A DNA stretch of 64,000 nt from Clostridia bacterium (GTDB lineage: Bacteria; Bacillota; Clostridia; Lachnospirales; Lachnospiraceae): assembly GCA_910574835.1 (NCBI GenBank), contig CAJTDE010000013.1:51469-115468 (forward strand), written 5' to 3'. Below the pieces are notes generated by a model that did not search any database, was not told the DNA's origin, and saw only the letters and a list, made by a program, of their open reading frames with translations. A program made the translations under genes and the position numbers. Shown here piece by piece: positions 34,380 through 43,214 of this stretch (positions are counted from its first letter, which is position 1; each line of letters opens with the position of its first letter).

Positions 34380-35117
34380 TCAGTATCCATAGATATCATA
34401 AATCTCATCTGTATACACGCCCTGCTCCTGATACACAATTAAAGGTTTTTCCACCGTTATCCGGGCTCTTCCTCCCGAAAGCCCTTCAATAAGGACCATA
34501 TTCGGCTCCTTGTCCACAAAAGGGTACACCAGACGCATCCTTTTAGGCTCCAGCTTATACCGTACGAGAAGCGTCAAGATCTCTGCCAGCCGAAACGGTC
34601 TGTGAACCAGATAAAAACGCCCTCCCGGCCGCAGCACCTTGGCTGCCTGTCTCACGACGTCTTCCAAAGTACAAAGAATTTCATGGCGGGCAATGGCCTT
34701 GGGCTGCTCCGGATTCACCAAGCCGTGATTTCCCGTCATATAAGGAGGATTGCAGGTAACTACGTCAAAAGAAGCAGCTCCGAAAAGAGCTGCCGCTTCT
34801 TTTATATCTCCGGTCACAATCGAAATGGAGTCTTCCAGATGATTGTATATCACGCTGCGCCTGGCCATGTCTGCGCTCTCTTCCTGAATCTCCAGCCCGA
34901 CAAAGCTGCATCCTTCTGTCTTTCCCCGCAGCAAAATGGGAATAATGCCGGTTCCCGTTCCCATATCAAGCGCCCTTTCCCCTGCTTTTACCCTTGCAAA
35001 GCCGGACAGCAGTACCGCATCCATGCCAAAGCAGAACTTTTGAGAATTTTGGATGATCTGATAACCATTCCGGTGCAGCTCGTCCAGGCGCTCCCCTTCC
35101 TTTAGCTTAATTGTCAT
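34380..35117 (-). CDS. tRNA1(Val) (adenine(37)-N6)-methyltransferase-like (TrmN6/YfiC family)
   Basis: A 245-residue class I methyltransferase. The SAM site is ALDMGTGTGIIPILL near residue 50, and the NPPY catalytic motif of N6-adenine methylases is VVTCNPPYMTGN near residue 120. The N-terminal GYQIIQNSQKFCFGMDAVLLSGF is typical of the TrmN6/YfiC group, which methylates A37 of certain tRNAs. It overlaps ricT by 11 bases. The exact tRNA target is inferred from family, not from sequence. Confidence 0.88.
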   Translation of the reverse strand: MTIKLKEGERLDELHRNGYQIIQNSQKFCFGMDAVLLSGFARVKAGERALDMGTGTGIIPILLRGKTEGCSFVGLEIQEESADMARRSVIYNHLEDSISIVTGDIKEAAALFGAASFDVVTCNPPYMTGNHGLVNPEQPKAIARHEILCTLEDVVRQAAKVLRPGGRFYLVHRPFRLAEILTLLVRYKLEPKRMRLVYPFVDKEPNMVLIEGLSGGRARITVEKPLIVYQEQGVYTDEIYDIYGY

Positions 35118-36024
35118 CTAACTTTGATTTTCCTTCCTGACGCTCCAAAGCCTCCAGCTTTTTCAACTCTTTATCAGCAATATCGCCTTTGTCCTTTCTG
35201 CGTCTGGGCCGGAATTTGAGATCATCTACCTTATACTCGCGAATCTCCTTCTCATCCCCGTCCAGGGTAACAACCACCTTGACCTTCTGCCGCAGAACAT
35301 TGACACTCTGCACCTCACCCTTCAGCCCGTCATTTGTCGTCACATGATCCCCAAGGCTGGGAAGGCGGCTGTTAAGCTCTTCATAAGTCTCCTGTTCATG
35401 CTTTAAGCAGCACATCAGCCTGCCGCACACACCGGATATCTTTGTAGGATTTAATGACAGATTCTGCTCCTTTGCCATCTTAATCGATACAGGGATAAAT
35501 TCTGATAAATGTGTATGGCAGCAGAGACTTCTCCCGCAGATTCCAATACCACCTATAATCTTTGTCTCATCCCGGACACCTATCTGGCGCAGTTCGATGC
35601 GTGTCTTAAACACTGCCGCCAGATCCTTCACCAGTTCCCGGAAATCAATTCGTCCGTCTGCCGTAAAATAAAACAATACCTTATTATTGTCAAAGGTATA
35701 CTCCGCCTGTATCAGCTTCATATCCAGCTTATGCTTTCGAATCTTTTCCAGACAAATATAAAAAGCTTCTTTTTCCTTCTGACGGTTAGACGCCTCCTTG
35801 GCATCGTCTTCGGCCGTGGCAATTCTCAGGACCGGCTTCAAGGGCTGTACCACCTTATTGCCCTCTACCTCCTTGGTGCCGACCACCACGTATCCGTATT
35901 CTACTCCCCTTGCCGTCTCCACAATTACATGCTTTCCTTTGGGAATATTCAGCTTTCCCGGGGAAAAATAATACACCTTTCCCGCATTCCGAAATCTGAC
36001 TCCTATTACCTTTTCCATCTTCAA
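35107..36024 (-). CDS. ricT: RicT/YaaT PSP1-domain protein
   Basis: A 305-residue protein of the PSP1 family. The core is GVRFRNAGKVYYFSPG, a cysteine set in GIGICGRSLCC and SGVCGRLMCCLKHEQ near residues 160-205 (cysteines that can hold an Fe-S cluster), and SLNPTKISG. In Bacillus the RicAFT complex promotes mRNA processing by RNase Y and sporulation. Here the neighbours are holB and a tRNA methyltransferase gene, the same order as in Bacillus (yaaT next to holB and yabA). A charged C-terminal tail follows the domain. Confidence 0.95.
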   Translation of the reverse strand: MKMEKVIGVRFRNAGKVYYFSPGKLNIPKGKHVIVETARGVEYGYVVVGTKEVEGNKVVQPLKPVLRIATAEDDAKEASNRQKEKEAFYICLEKIRKHKLDMKLIQAEYTFDNNKVLFYFTADGRIDFRELVKDLAAVFKTRIELRQIGVRDETKIIGGIGICGRSLCCHTHLSEFIPVSIKMAKEQNLSLNPTKISGVCGRLMCCLKHEQETYEELNSRLPSLGDHVTTNDGLKGEVQSVNVLRQKVKVVVTLDGDEKEIREYKVDDLKFRPRRRKDKGDIADKELKKLEALERQEGKSKLDDN

Positions 36025-37010
36025 TTCTCCTTTATGGTCAGCAGGAGAAGCTCCATGACCAGTTCGAAATTCACGTTGGCCTTAAGACGTGTCTTTGCCT
36101 TCTCCAGCGCTTCTATAATCTGCTCCAAGCCCTCGTAGGATATCCTGGACGCCTGAAAACTAATATAATTGATCTCCTCTGAAAATACAAGGCCGTCTAT
36201 CTGTCTCGTTGCCTTAAACAGTAAAACATCTCGGTACCATAGCACTAGCAGATCAAGATAATCATTGATGTCCGCTTTATAGTCCGCCACCTTCCGGATA
36301 GCCTCTGTAATCTCCCAAAGTTCCATATCATTCATATGGCGCACCAGATGAATCGCATGATCCTTCAGCTCCGAGAAATGCTCCGACAAAGCCAGCATCC
36401 TCGCCCTTCCTACATTTCCTCTTGCAAAAGCCGTGCACAAATCTGCCTGATAATCCGGAAGCTTCAGCTCTTCCATCAAGTACTTTCGAATAAGGCTGTC
36501 CTTCACCGGCCGCAGCTTCAAGGTCACACACCGGGAAAGGATCGTGGGCAGAAATGCTTCTGAGTTTGTTGTCAGCAGTAAGATGATTCCATAAGCCGGC
36601 GGCTCCTCAATCGTCTTTAAAAGAGCATTTTGTGCCTGAATCGTCATCTTCTCCGCCTCATCTATCAAGTATATCTTATAAGGACTGTTATAGGGGCGAA
36701 TCTGAATATCGCCGCAGAGCTGTTCACGGATATCCTCCACTCCAACGGAGCCGGCGCTTCGATGTTCCACCTGAATGATATCCGGCTGATTGCCGCTTAC
36801 CGCCTGCTTACAGGATCTGCAGCTTCCGCAGGGAGATACTCCTCCCTTCTCACACTGCAGCGTCTGGGCAAATGCCCGGGCTATCAGACTCTTTCCAGAA
36901 CCCTCTTCCCCGTCTAAAATATAGGCGTGGGAGATCTTTTTCAGACGAATTGCATTCTGCAAATGGCTGATTAACTCCTCATGACCGATAATATCCTTAA
37001 AATCCGGCAT
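36021..37010 (-). CDS. holB: DNA polymerase III subunit delta'
   Basis: A protein of about 329 residues, one of the clamp-loader subunits. The AAA+ domain shows DIIGHEELISHLQNAI, Walker A DGEEGSGKS, the four-cysteine zinc module CGSCRSCKQAVSG, IYLIDEAEKM (Walker B) and LKTIEEPPAYGIILLLT. A C-terminal collar domain follows. I place the start at ATG 37010, after GGAGGGAGA, because the additional 40 codons upstream read like non-coding sequence. It overlaps ricT by 4 bases. Confidence 0.95.
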   Translation of the reverse strand: MPDFKDIIGHEELISHLQNAIRLKKISHAYILDGEEGSGKSLIARAFAQTLQCEKGGVSPCGSCRSCKQAVSGNQPDIIQVEHRSAGSVGVEDIREQLCGDIQIRPYNSPYKIYLIDEAEKMTIQAQNALLKTIEEPPAYGIILLLTTNSEAFLPTILSRCVTLKLRPVKDSLIRKYLMEELKLPDYQADLCTAFARGNVGRARMLALSEHFSELKDHAIHLVRHMNDMELWEITEAIRKVADYKADINDYLDLLVLWYRDVLLFKATRQIDGLVFSEEINYISFQASRISYEGLEQIIEALEKAKTRLKANVNFELVMELLLLTIKEN

Positions 37011-37081
37011 ACAATCTCCCTCCCCCTGTTTTGTACGGATTCTATTCATTATACCATATCTTATTTCGAAAGGACAGCCCT

Positions 37082-37675
37082 TTATATTCCCATTTTCTCC
37101 AATATATAACCCGTAATCTCCTGAATACATTCCTGAAGATCTTTGTTGGAAAACCGCCGCTCAATACCGGCCTTCAGAAGCTTATCCTCCGCGAAGTCAG
37201 CACTGTCCGCCAAAAACCTTCTGCAAAGCTCCGCATACCTTGGCTCCTCCTGACTTCGTTCCCGATCCAGAGCCCGCTGCAGCCGCTCTCCGTCCTCAAC
37301 CTCTATATAAACAGGAATCACCTTATCCGCGCCGTAATATTCCCGTATAGCCAAAAAAGAATCCAACACGCCTATCATCACATAATCATAACGCTCCAAA
37401 TCCGTATGATCCCCGTCTGCCGTAAAATACTTCCACGTCCCATGAACCGTTTCATAGGCCCGCAGCTCAATCACTTTTCCTGCCGCCTCCATACGGGCCA
37501 GCTCCGCCTCATCCGTAAAATGGTATTCCACTCCCGGCGTTTCCTTTGCCCGGATAGGGCGTGTTGTATAGGGCACAACCGGCCGAAGCATAAGCGTGTG
37601 ATTCCCCAACAGATTTTTATATATCGTATCCTTTCCGGTAGAGCTTTTTCCAAATACATAAAAAATTTTTCCCAT
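37082..37675 (-). CDS. Guanylate kinase-like nucleoside monophosphate kinase
   Basis: A 197-residue P-loop kinase. The phosphate loop is VFGKSSTGKDTIYK near residues 8-21, followed by VVPYTTRPIRAKETPGVEYHF, the guanylate-kinase GMP-binding segment. The C-terminal half is less like classical Gmk, and the P-loop has an extra Ser/Lys pattern. It is likely a second, non-housekeeping guanylate-kinase-fold protein that sits in this operon in many Lachnospiraceae. Reaction would be ATP + GMP to ADP + GDP if active. Confidence 0.8.
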   Translation of the reverse strand: MGKIFYVFGKSSTGKDTIYKNLLGNHTLMLRPVVPYTTRPIRAKETPGVEYHFTDEAELARMEAAGKVIELRAYETVHGTWKYFTADGDHTDLERYDYVMIGVLDSFLAIREYYGADKVIPVYIEVEDGERLQRALDRERSQEEPRYAELCRRFLADSADFAEDKLLKAGIERRFSNKDLQECIQEITGYILEKMGI

Positions 37676-37722
37676 TTACGCCTCCGGGCAGAGATATCCC
37701 CCTGCCAATCATGATTTTCAAA

Positions 37723-39186
37723 TTACTGATTTGTATGTCCGCACCTTATCACCGGAATCCTCCCTTTTTCATCCAATCCGTGCAGTTCCCGGCCTTCCGC
37801 AGCCCAGCGCGCTATCTGCCTGCAAAGCCGCCCTGTAAGCTTCTCTCCGGGAATGACAACAGGAATCCCCGGCGGATATACATAAAGGTACGCCCCGGAA
37901 ATCCTCTCTTCTGCCTCTTCAAGCTTTGCCCATTCCTTTTGACACTCTAAGGCTTCTCCCAGTGTTAAAACCGCTTCCCCTCTTTGAAGCTGCCGTATAT
38001 TCCTATTCTCTCTGCTGCTTACATCAGCACATCTTTCCCCCTCAACCTCATCCAGCTCATGGAGCGCCCGGCTTAACCGTTCAAAATCTTCCTCACGGTC
38101 CGCCACGCTGGAAATGCCTATCACATAGTCTTCCGCCGCCATTTCCATTTCCAGATGATATTGGCATCGAAGCTTCCGCATAAGCGACATTCCTGTCATG
38201 GATGTATTTCCCGTAGAAATCACAAGCCTGGAAGGATCAAAATCATAGATAGACGCTGTTCCTACAATCTCCTGCCCCGCCAGCCTAAGCCGTTTTAATG
38301 ACTTGCAGCTCTCTCTGAATCTCTCAAGACGCTTTTGATATGCACCGAACAAGACGCTGCCCTCCCGCTCCAGCTGCTCCATACAGCTGTCAACAGAGGC
38401 CATAAGCACATAGGAAGGGCTGCTGCTCTGATATACGGAAAGATAATAACGAACTCTCTCTCTGTCCACAAGATTTCCCTGCATGTGCAAAAGCGCGGTC
38501 TGTGTCAAAGCCGGCAGCGTCTTATGAACGCTTTCGATCACTACGTCTGCTCCGGCTCTCAACGCATCCTCCGGAAACCATTCGCAAAAGGGGAAATGCG
38601 CGCCATGAGCCTGATCTACAATAAGAGGTATGTTATACCTGTGGCAAATCTCTGCCGCTGTCTTTACATCCGTACAAATGCCCTCATAAGTAGGCGATGT
38701 AAGAAATACCGCCTCAAGTTCCGGATGCTCTTTCAGAGAATTTTCCACATCCTTTGGTGAAATTCCGCCATTTATCCACAGAGTTTCTTCTGTTTGTGGA
38801 TAAAGATATGACAGCTTCAAATTGCGGAGTCCCGCACCGTGGTAGGCGCTGCGGTGACTGTTTCTGGCCATCAAAAGCCGGCCTCCAAAGCTCGTACATC
38901 CGGATATGGCGCTTAGAATCCCCGCCGTACTTCCATTGATCAAAAAATGCGTCTCCTCCGCCCCATACAGCCGCGCCGCCCGTGCCTGAGCCTGTGCAAG
39001 TATTCCCTGCGCCTGCGGATGATGCAGATCATCGAAGCCATCAATCTCCGTAATATCTATTTGATAAGGATTCCCAAGCTCTCCCATTTGCCGCTTATGC
39101 CCCGGCATATGGAATCCATAATAATCTGACTCTGCATAGGCTAAAAGTCTTTTCTTAAGAGAGCCTTCTGCTCCTTGCTTTTCCAT
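37723..39186 (-). CDS. PLP-dependent Orn/Lys/Arg decarboxylase family protein
   Basis: A 487-residue fold-type I PLP enzyme. The start GFHMPGHKRQMGE and DITEIDGFDDLHHPQG-like segment (ITEIDGFDDLHHPQAQGI) are typical of the Orn/Lys/Arg decarboxylase major domain. The cofactor lysine lies in ESVHKTLPALTQTALLH near residue 225, with DQAHGAHFPF upstream of it. It should decarboxylate a basic amino acid, most often arginine or lysine, feeding polyamine synthesis; the substrate cannot be fixed from sequence. It is closely spaced after hydF (13 bases). Confidence 0.9.
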   Translation of the reverse strand: MEKQGAEGSLKKRLLAYAESDYYGFHMPGHKRQMGELGNPYQIDITEIDGFDDLHHPQAQGILAQAQARAARLYGAEETHFLINGSTAGILSAISGCTSFGGRLLMARNSHRSAYHGAGLRNLKLSYLYPQTEETLWINGGISPKDVENSLKEHPELEAVFLTSPTYEGICTDVKTAAEICHRYNIPLIVDQAHGAHFPFCEWFPEDALRAGADVVIESVHKTLPALTQTALLHMQGNLVDRERVRYYLSVYQSSSPSYVLMASVDSCMEQLEREGSVLFGAYQKRLERFRESCKSLKRLRLAGQEIVGTASIYDFDPSRLVISTGNTSMTGMSLMRKLRCQYHLEMEMAAEDYVIGISSVADREEDFERLSRALHELDEVEGERCADVSSRENRNIRQLQRGEAVLTLGEALECQKEWAKLEEAEERISGAYLYVYPPGIPVVIPGEKLTGRLCRQIARWAAEGRELHGLDEKGRIPVIRCGHTNQ

Positions 39187-39199
39187 CCTGCACTCCTGT

Positions 39200-40390
39200 C
39201 TATAAAAACGGCTCCAGGCTCCGCTCTAAAATTCCTTTTATATAAGCAATCAAAATCCCATAGTTTGTCATGGGAACTCCTGCCTTTACCGCCCGTGATA
39301 AGCGATTTTTCATCTCTCGCTCCTGAAGCATACAGCCGCCGCAGTGGATAATCAGGCGATATTCTTTCAGATCTTCCGGAAAATCCCCTCCTGAAGAAAA
39401 TACAAACTCCGGCTGCTTCCCTGTATGTTCCCGAATCCACCGGGGCAGCTTCACGGTCCCAATATCTTCACACTGGCGATGATGCGTGCAGCCCTCGCAA
39501 ATAAGAACCTTATCTTTGTCCTGCAATTGTTCCAACGCCCTAACTCCTGCTGCCGCCTGCTCAAGGCTGCCCTTATAGCGGGCAAATAAAACAGAAAAGG
39601 AAGTAAGCCATACACCCTTAGGCACCAGGGCATTTACCTTGTCAAATACCTGACTATCCGTAATCACAAGCTTCGGCTTTTGCTCCAGTCTGTCCAAAGT
39701 CTCCTTTAGCTCCGTATCCCGCACCGCAATTGAGACCGCCCCGGACTCCAGGATATCCCGTATCGCCTGCTGCTGAGGTAAAATAAGCCGGCCTTTGGGA
39801 GCGCTCTTATCAATTGGCACCACCAGAATTACAAAATCGAGCGGCTTTAGTAAATCTCCAACCAGCCTTTTTTCCCTTCCTTTTTGGGGAAGAAGCTCGG
39901 CCAGCCGCTCCTTTAACATCCGTATCCCTTGACCTGTATAAGCGCTGACGAAAAGGACCGGGAGTTCCTCTATCACAGGTTCAGAAACCGTTACGCCCAA
40001 ATCACATTTATTATACACGATCAAAGCAGGAGTCCCTTGCTCCTTTAACTCCTTTATCAGCTTCAAGTCTTCCCCGCTTATACCGAGAAGCCCATCCACC
40101 ACCAGAATGGCCAGATCCGCCCTTCCAAGCGCCTCCCGGCTTTTCTTCACCCGAAGCTCTCCAAGGCATCCTTCATCGTCAAGCCCCGGTGTATCTATAA
40201 ACACAACAGGTCCCAAGGGCAGAAGTTCCATAGCTTTGTACACCGGATCTGTAGTAGTTCCCTTTACATCCGATACAAGAGATGCTTCTTGATCTGTAAT
40301 TGCATTCATGATGCTGGATTTGCCCGCATTTCTTTTTCCGAATATTCCTATGTGAATCCGCTCTGAGGAGGGCGTTTGATTTAAGCTCAT
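39200..40390 (-). CDS. hydF: [FeFe]-hydrogenase H-cluster maturation GTPase
   Basis: A 396-residue protein. The GTPase domain has G1 GKRNAGKSSIM near residue 17, G3 FIDTPGLDDEG and G4 YNKCDLG. The C-terminal domain carries the cluster ligands CEGCTHHRQC near residue 300 and HCGGCML near residue 350, the CxH...CxxC pattern of HydF. HydF is the scaffold that delivers the di-iron subcluster to hydrogenase after HydE and HydG act. hydE and hydG are not in the window. Its presence implies hydrogen metabolism and anaerobic life. Confidence 0.96.
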   Translation of the reverse strand: MSLNQTPSSERIHIGIFGKRNAGKSSIMNAITDQEASLVSDVKGTTTDPVYKAMELLPLGPVVFIDTPGLDDEGCLGELRVKKSREALGRADLAILVVDGLLGISGEDLKLIKELKEQGTPALIVYNKCDLGVTVSEPVIEELPVLFVSAYTGQGIRMLKERLAELLPQKGREKRLVGDLLKPLDFVILVVPIDKSAPKGRLILPQQQAIRDILESGAVSIAVRDTELKETLDRLEQKPKLVITDSQVFDKVNALVPKGVWLTSFSVLFARYKGSLEQAAAGVRALEQLQDKDKVLICEGCTHHRQCEDIGTVKLPRWIREHTGKQPEFVFSSGGDFPEDLKEYRLIIHCGGCMLQEREMKNRLSRAVKAGVPMTNYGILIAYIKGILERSLEPFL

Positions 40391-40497
40391 TGGTATCTCC
40401 TGTCTTGAGTATTGAATTGCCTTTATCTTACTATATAATTCTTCAAATTGCCAGAGTAAAGTCTTGAAGGCTCATGATTCTTGTTAATACATATTGT

Positions 40498-40530
40498 AAA
40501 AAAACAGGAGTGAAACCTCACTCCTGTTCT
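40498..40530 (-). terminator. Intrinsic terminator after the NlpC/P60 gene
   Basis: On the minus strand stem ACAGGAGTGA/TCACTCCTGT is followed by T7. A second, longer hairpin lies just before it at 40557-40600. Confidence 0.8.
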
Positions 40531-40556
40531 CTAAGCTCTCTAGAATAGTTACAATT

Positions 40557-40600
40557 CACACCCACGCCAATCAGCGGAGTGATTGACGTGGGTGTGAAAA
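40557..40600 (-). repeat. 19-bp inverted repeat next to the NlpC/P60 stop
   Basis: Arms TTCACACCCACG-CAATCA are complementary over about 19 bases around a short loop. No T-run follows on either strand, so it is not a classical terminator and may protect the transcript end. Confidence 0.55.
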
Positions 40601-40605
40601 ATAAC

Positions 40606-41703
40606 CTAGAATATTCTTCTTACTGCTAAAATCGGCTTATAATTGGCCGGTGATGTATATTTGATTCCGGTTGCTGCCGTACTTGCATGTACGATGGTGT
40701 TATTTCCACAGTAAATACCTACATGGCCGCTATAGCAAATGATATCGCCCGGCTGTGCTTCCGCAAGGCTTACGCCGTATCCTACACCGCGCATTGCGCT
40801 GGAGGAATGGGGAAGTCCCACGCCGAAGTTTGCGTATACGCTCATTACAAATCCGGAGCAGTCCGCGCCGTTTGTAAGGCTGGTGCCGCCGTATACATAA
40901 GGATTGCCTACAAACTGGCTTGCAAAGGATGCCACCGCATTGCCGCTGCTGCTTCCTCCGCCATTGCCCACGACCGTATCCTGGCTGCCCTTTGTCTTGG
41001 CTTCCACTGCCGCCGCTTTGCGTCTTCCCTCTTCTTTTGCTTCTTCTTCCTTCTGTAATCTGGCTTTCTCCTCTTCCTTGGATTCCGCCTGAACAAAATC
41101 TGTCCGCAGGTCCACAAATTCCTTGGATACCCAGCCGTCACCTTCCTCTATGGATACCTGAACCCATTCGTCGGTCTCATCGGTTACCGTAAGCTCTTCC
41201 TCTTCTCCGATAAGTCCAAGGATGCTGGCTTCTGTGGTAGCCTCACTTCGAACGCGCAACGTCTCTGTTGTAACAGTTGCAACCCGCTTACCAACCTCGG
41301 CTGCCAAGGCTTCGGCCTCGTCGCCCGTAACCACATAATCGCTCTTAACGTACCCTGTTACGGTTCCTGAAGTAATCTTAAACCAACCATCCACATCTTC
41401 CTCGATGGTTCCAGCAGATTCATTGTAAAGCTTTCCTAATATCTCGCCTTCTTCGCTGGGAAGGCTTCTTACATTCACATAATCATTCACCTGTGCTATG
41501 CAGACGCCGTCGTATTCGGAAGGCGTCAGCTCTTCAACTACTTTCTCATCTACTGTAGGATCCGCCGTATGCGCCTCTGTCATTACCGACGCGATTCCTT
41601 CTTCTCCAAAGGAAAATGAATTGCTTGCTTCTGCTTTGATACCTCCCATGCTAAAACAAAGCGCTCCGGTCAGACATAATGTTGTAATCTTATATAAACC
41701 CAT
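40606..41703 (-). CDS. Secreted SH3b-NlpC/P60 peptidoglycan endopeptidase
   Basis: A 365-residue exported protein. A signal peptide (residues 1-26, ending GGIKAEA) is followed by two bacterial SH3 domains (about 65-125, VNDYVNVRSLPSEEGEILG, and 135-195, ETLRVRSEATTEASILG). A charged linker rich in Glu, Lys and Arg follows, then a C-terminal NlpC/P60 domain with catalytic Cys in GADCSGFVMSVY and His in GHVGIYCG, plus the third polar residue in IVHAS. It should cut peptide crosslinks in the cell wall, between D-Glu and the diamino acid. Single gene with its own terminator. Confidence 0.95.
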   Translation of the reverse strand: MGLYKITTLCLTGALCFSMGGIKAEASNSFSFGEEGIASVMTEAHTADPTVDEKVVEELTPSEYDGVCIAQVNDYVNVRSLPSEEGEILGKLYNESAGTIEEDVDGWFKITSGTVTGYVKSDYVVTGDEAEALAAEVGKRVATVTTETLRVRSEATTEASILGLIGEEEELTVTDETDEWVQVSIEEGDGWVSKEFVDLRTDFVQAESKEEEKARLQKEEEAKEEGRRKAAAVEAKTKGSQDTVVGNGGGSSSGNAVASFASQFVGNPYVYGGTSLTNGADCSGFVMSVYANFGVGLPHSSSAMRGVGYGVSLAEAQPGDIICYSGHVGIYCGNNTIVHASTAATGIKYTSPANYKPILAVRRIF

Positions 41704-41848
41704 TGTTTTACTATCCTCCGTAATATTCTTAACTTAATTATTACAAATTTGTTAAGACTTATGAAAGAATTATAACAGTCTAATTACTCATTGTCAACAG
41801 TTTATGCTATTTTCTGCGGAATTTCCATGAATTTCTATGTCCATACTC

Positions 41849-41876
41849 TTGACTTTCATCAATATTTTGCTAGAAT
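41849..41876 (+). promoter_or_regulatory. perR promoter
   Basis: TTGACT (41849-41854) and TAGAAT (41871-41876) are 16 bases apart, just upstream of the palindromic box at 41884-41900. Confidence 0.8.
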
Positions 41877-41883
41877 ATAAGAA

Positions 41884-41900
41884 ATAGTAATTGTTACTAT
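41884..41900 (+). promoter_or_regulatory. PerR-type operator in front of perR
   Basis: ATAGTAA-TTG-TTACTAT, perfect 7-bp arms, placed at the expected transcription start. Binding would give autorepression. The same design precedes the rubrerythrin gene. Confidence 0.8.
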
Positions 41901-41925
41901 TATCATCATTAAAAAGGAGATTCAT

Positions 41926-42339
41926 ATGACTGCCTTAAAATACAGCCGCCAGCGGGAATCAATCAAAAGCTTTCTGCTTTCCAGATACGATCATCCGACG
42001 GCAGATACTATTTATATGAATGTACGCAAAGAATTTCCCAATATCAGCTTGGGAACGGTCTACCGCAATCTGGCTCTTCTTACGGATCTGGGTGAAATTA
42101 TCAAGATCACCACAGACGGAGCGGATCGCTTTGACGCCCATGTAGAGCCTCACTCTCATTTTATATGTAGGGGCTGTCATGAAGTGCTGGATATTCAAAT
42201 GGAGGACGAGGACTTTATTGATGAGGAAGCGCAGAAAAAGTTTTCCGGACGGATCGAGGGGCATACGGTACAGTATTTCGGCCTCTGCGAAGGCTGTCTT
42301 GCAAAAAAAGACGCGATTTCCGAACAGGCCCGGGCTTAG
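41926..42339 (+). CDS. perR: Fur-family peroxide regulator (PerR-like)
   Basis: A 137-residue Fur-family repressor. The winged helix is ESIKSFLLSRYDHPTADTIY with the DNA-recognition helix SLGTVYRNLALLTDLGEI. The dimerisation domain has a metal-binding HVEPHSHFICRGCHEV segment and a second CxxC (LCEGCLAKK) for structural zinc. The PerR assignment over Fur or Zur rests on the adjacent rubrerythrin gene, the shared operators and D/H placement (FDAHVEPHSH). PerR senses peroxide by iron-catalysed histidine oxidation. Confidence 0.88.
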   Translation: MTALKYSRQRESIKSFLLSRYDHPTADTIYMNVRKEFPNISLGTVYRNLALLTDLGEIIKITTDGADRFDAHVEPHSHFICRGCHEVLDIQMEDEDFIDEEAQKKFSGRIEGHTVQYFGLCEGCLAKKDAISEQARA

Positions 42340-42382
42340 AGCGTATATGTAAATAGAAGTCAAATATTTTTTAAAATATCAC

Positions 42383-42411
42383 TTGACGCTTGGCTCAACA
42401 TGTGCTATCTT
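42383..42411 (+). promoter_or_regulatory. Rubrerythrin promoter
   Basis: TTGACG (42383-42388) and TATCTT (42406-42411) are 17 bases apart; the operator follows 8 bases later. Confidence 0.8.
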
Positions 42412-42418
42412 AATAATA

Positions 42419-42435
42419 ACAGTAATCGTTACTGT
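42419..42435 (+). promoter_or_regulatory. PerR-type operator in front of rubrerythrin gene
   Basis: ACAGTAA-TCG-TTACTGT has perfect 7-bp arms and sits 8 bases after the -10 element, the same position as in front of perR. The two boxes share GTAAT-GTTAC. Confidence 0.8.
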
Positions 42436-42478
42436 TTTATGGCAAAAATAATTTTATATAAGAAAAGGAGAATAAAAA

Positions 42479-43021
42479 ATGAAGAAATTCGTATGTCAGG
42501 TTTGTGGTTATGTTCATGAAGGAGATTCCGCTCCCGAAAAATGTCCTCAGTGCGGCGTTGGTCCGGACAAGTTCACGGAGCAGGCAGAGGGCCTTTCCTG
42601 GGCTGCTGAGCACGTTGTAGGCGTTGCTAAGGGTGTCAGCGAGGATATTCTTGAGGACTTAAGAGCAAACTTCAACGGTGAGTGCTCTGAGGTTGGTATG
42701 TACCTTGCTATGGCAAGAGTTGCCCACAGAGAAGGCTATCCGGAGATTGGTCTGTACTGGGAGAAGGCAGCTTACGAAGAGGCTGAGCATGCTGCTAAGT
42801 TTGCAGAGCTTTTGGGTGAGGTAGTTACTGACAGCACCAAGAAGAACCTGGAGATGAGAGTTGCCGCTGAGAACGGAGCTACCGCAGGCAAGTTTGACCT
42901 GGCTAAGAGAGCTAAGGCTGCGAACCTGGATGCTATTCATGATACCGTTCATGAGATGGCTCGCGACGAGGCTCGTCATGGCAAGGCATTTGAGGGACTT
43001 CTTAAGAGATACTTCGGTTAA
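42479..43021 (+). CDS. Rubrerythrin with N-terminal rubredoxin domain (reverse rubrerythrin)
   Basis: A 180-residue protein. The first 35 residues form a rubredoxin-like iron site ([21 protein letters not shown]). The remainder is a ferritin-like four-helix bundle with the di-iron ligands in [30 protein letters not shown] and [12 protein letters not shown]. This domain order is the reverse of classical rubrerythrin; in clostridia such proteins reduce hydrogen peroxide and are strongly induced by oxygen. Codon use (GAG, GCT, AAG, CTG) suggests strong expression. A PerR-type box lies at its transcription start. Confidence 0.96.
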   Translation: MKKFVCQVCGYVHEGDSAPEKCPQCGVGPDKFTEQAEGLSWAAEHVVGVAKGVSEDILEDLRANFNGECSEVGMYLAMARVAHREGYPEIGLYWEKAAYEEAEHAAKFAELLGEVVTDSTKKNLEMRVAAENGATAGKFDLAKRAKAANLDAIHDTVHEMARDEARHGKAFEGLLKRYFG

Positions 43022-43056
43022 GAAGAAATGCTGTAAAATCAACATTTTTGAGAATC

Positions 43057-43095
43057 TAAGGGTATGTTGGAGTAATCTGACATACCCTTATTTTT
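43057..43095 (+). terminator. Rubrerythrin terminator
   Basis: Stem TAAGGGTATGT / ACATACCCTTA (43057-43067, 43080-43090) followed by T5. Confidence 0.9.
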
Positions 43096-43170
43096 GTGCA
43101 AGCGGTTGTGTCCGGATGTGGGTTTTGTATTCATTTATAGCGAGGGGATTTTCTGCTTATAAATGAAGCA

Positions 43171-43189
43171 GGACGGCTGTCAGCCGTCC
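43171..43189. terminator. GC-rich hairpin between converging genes
   Basis: GGACGGC-TGTCA-GCCGTCC, with T6 eleven bases further on the plus strand. It lies at the 3' side of the surface-protein gene and may act as a weak terminator for both directions. Confidence 0.5.
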
Positions 43190-43214
43190 CACTAATTTTT
43201 TGTGTACTTCAATA

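Noticed and set aside
40557..40600. 19-bp inverted repeat as a related copy of the 14.7-kb hairpin units or the 49-kb giant hairpin
   Set aside because: Arms and loop share no sequence with either element; only the stem length is similar.
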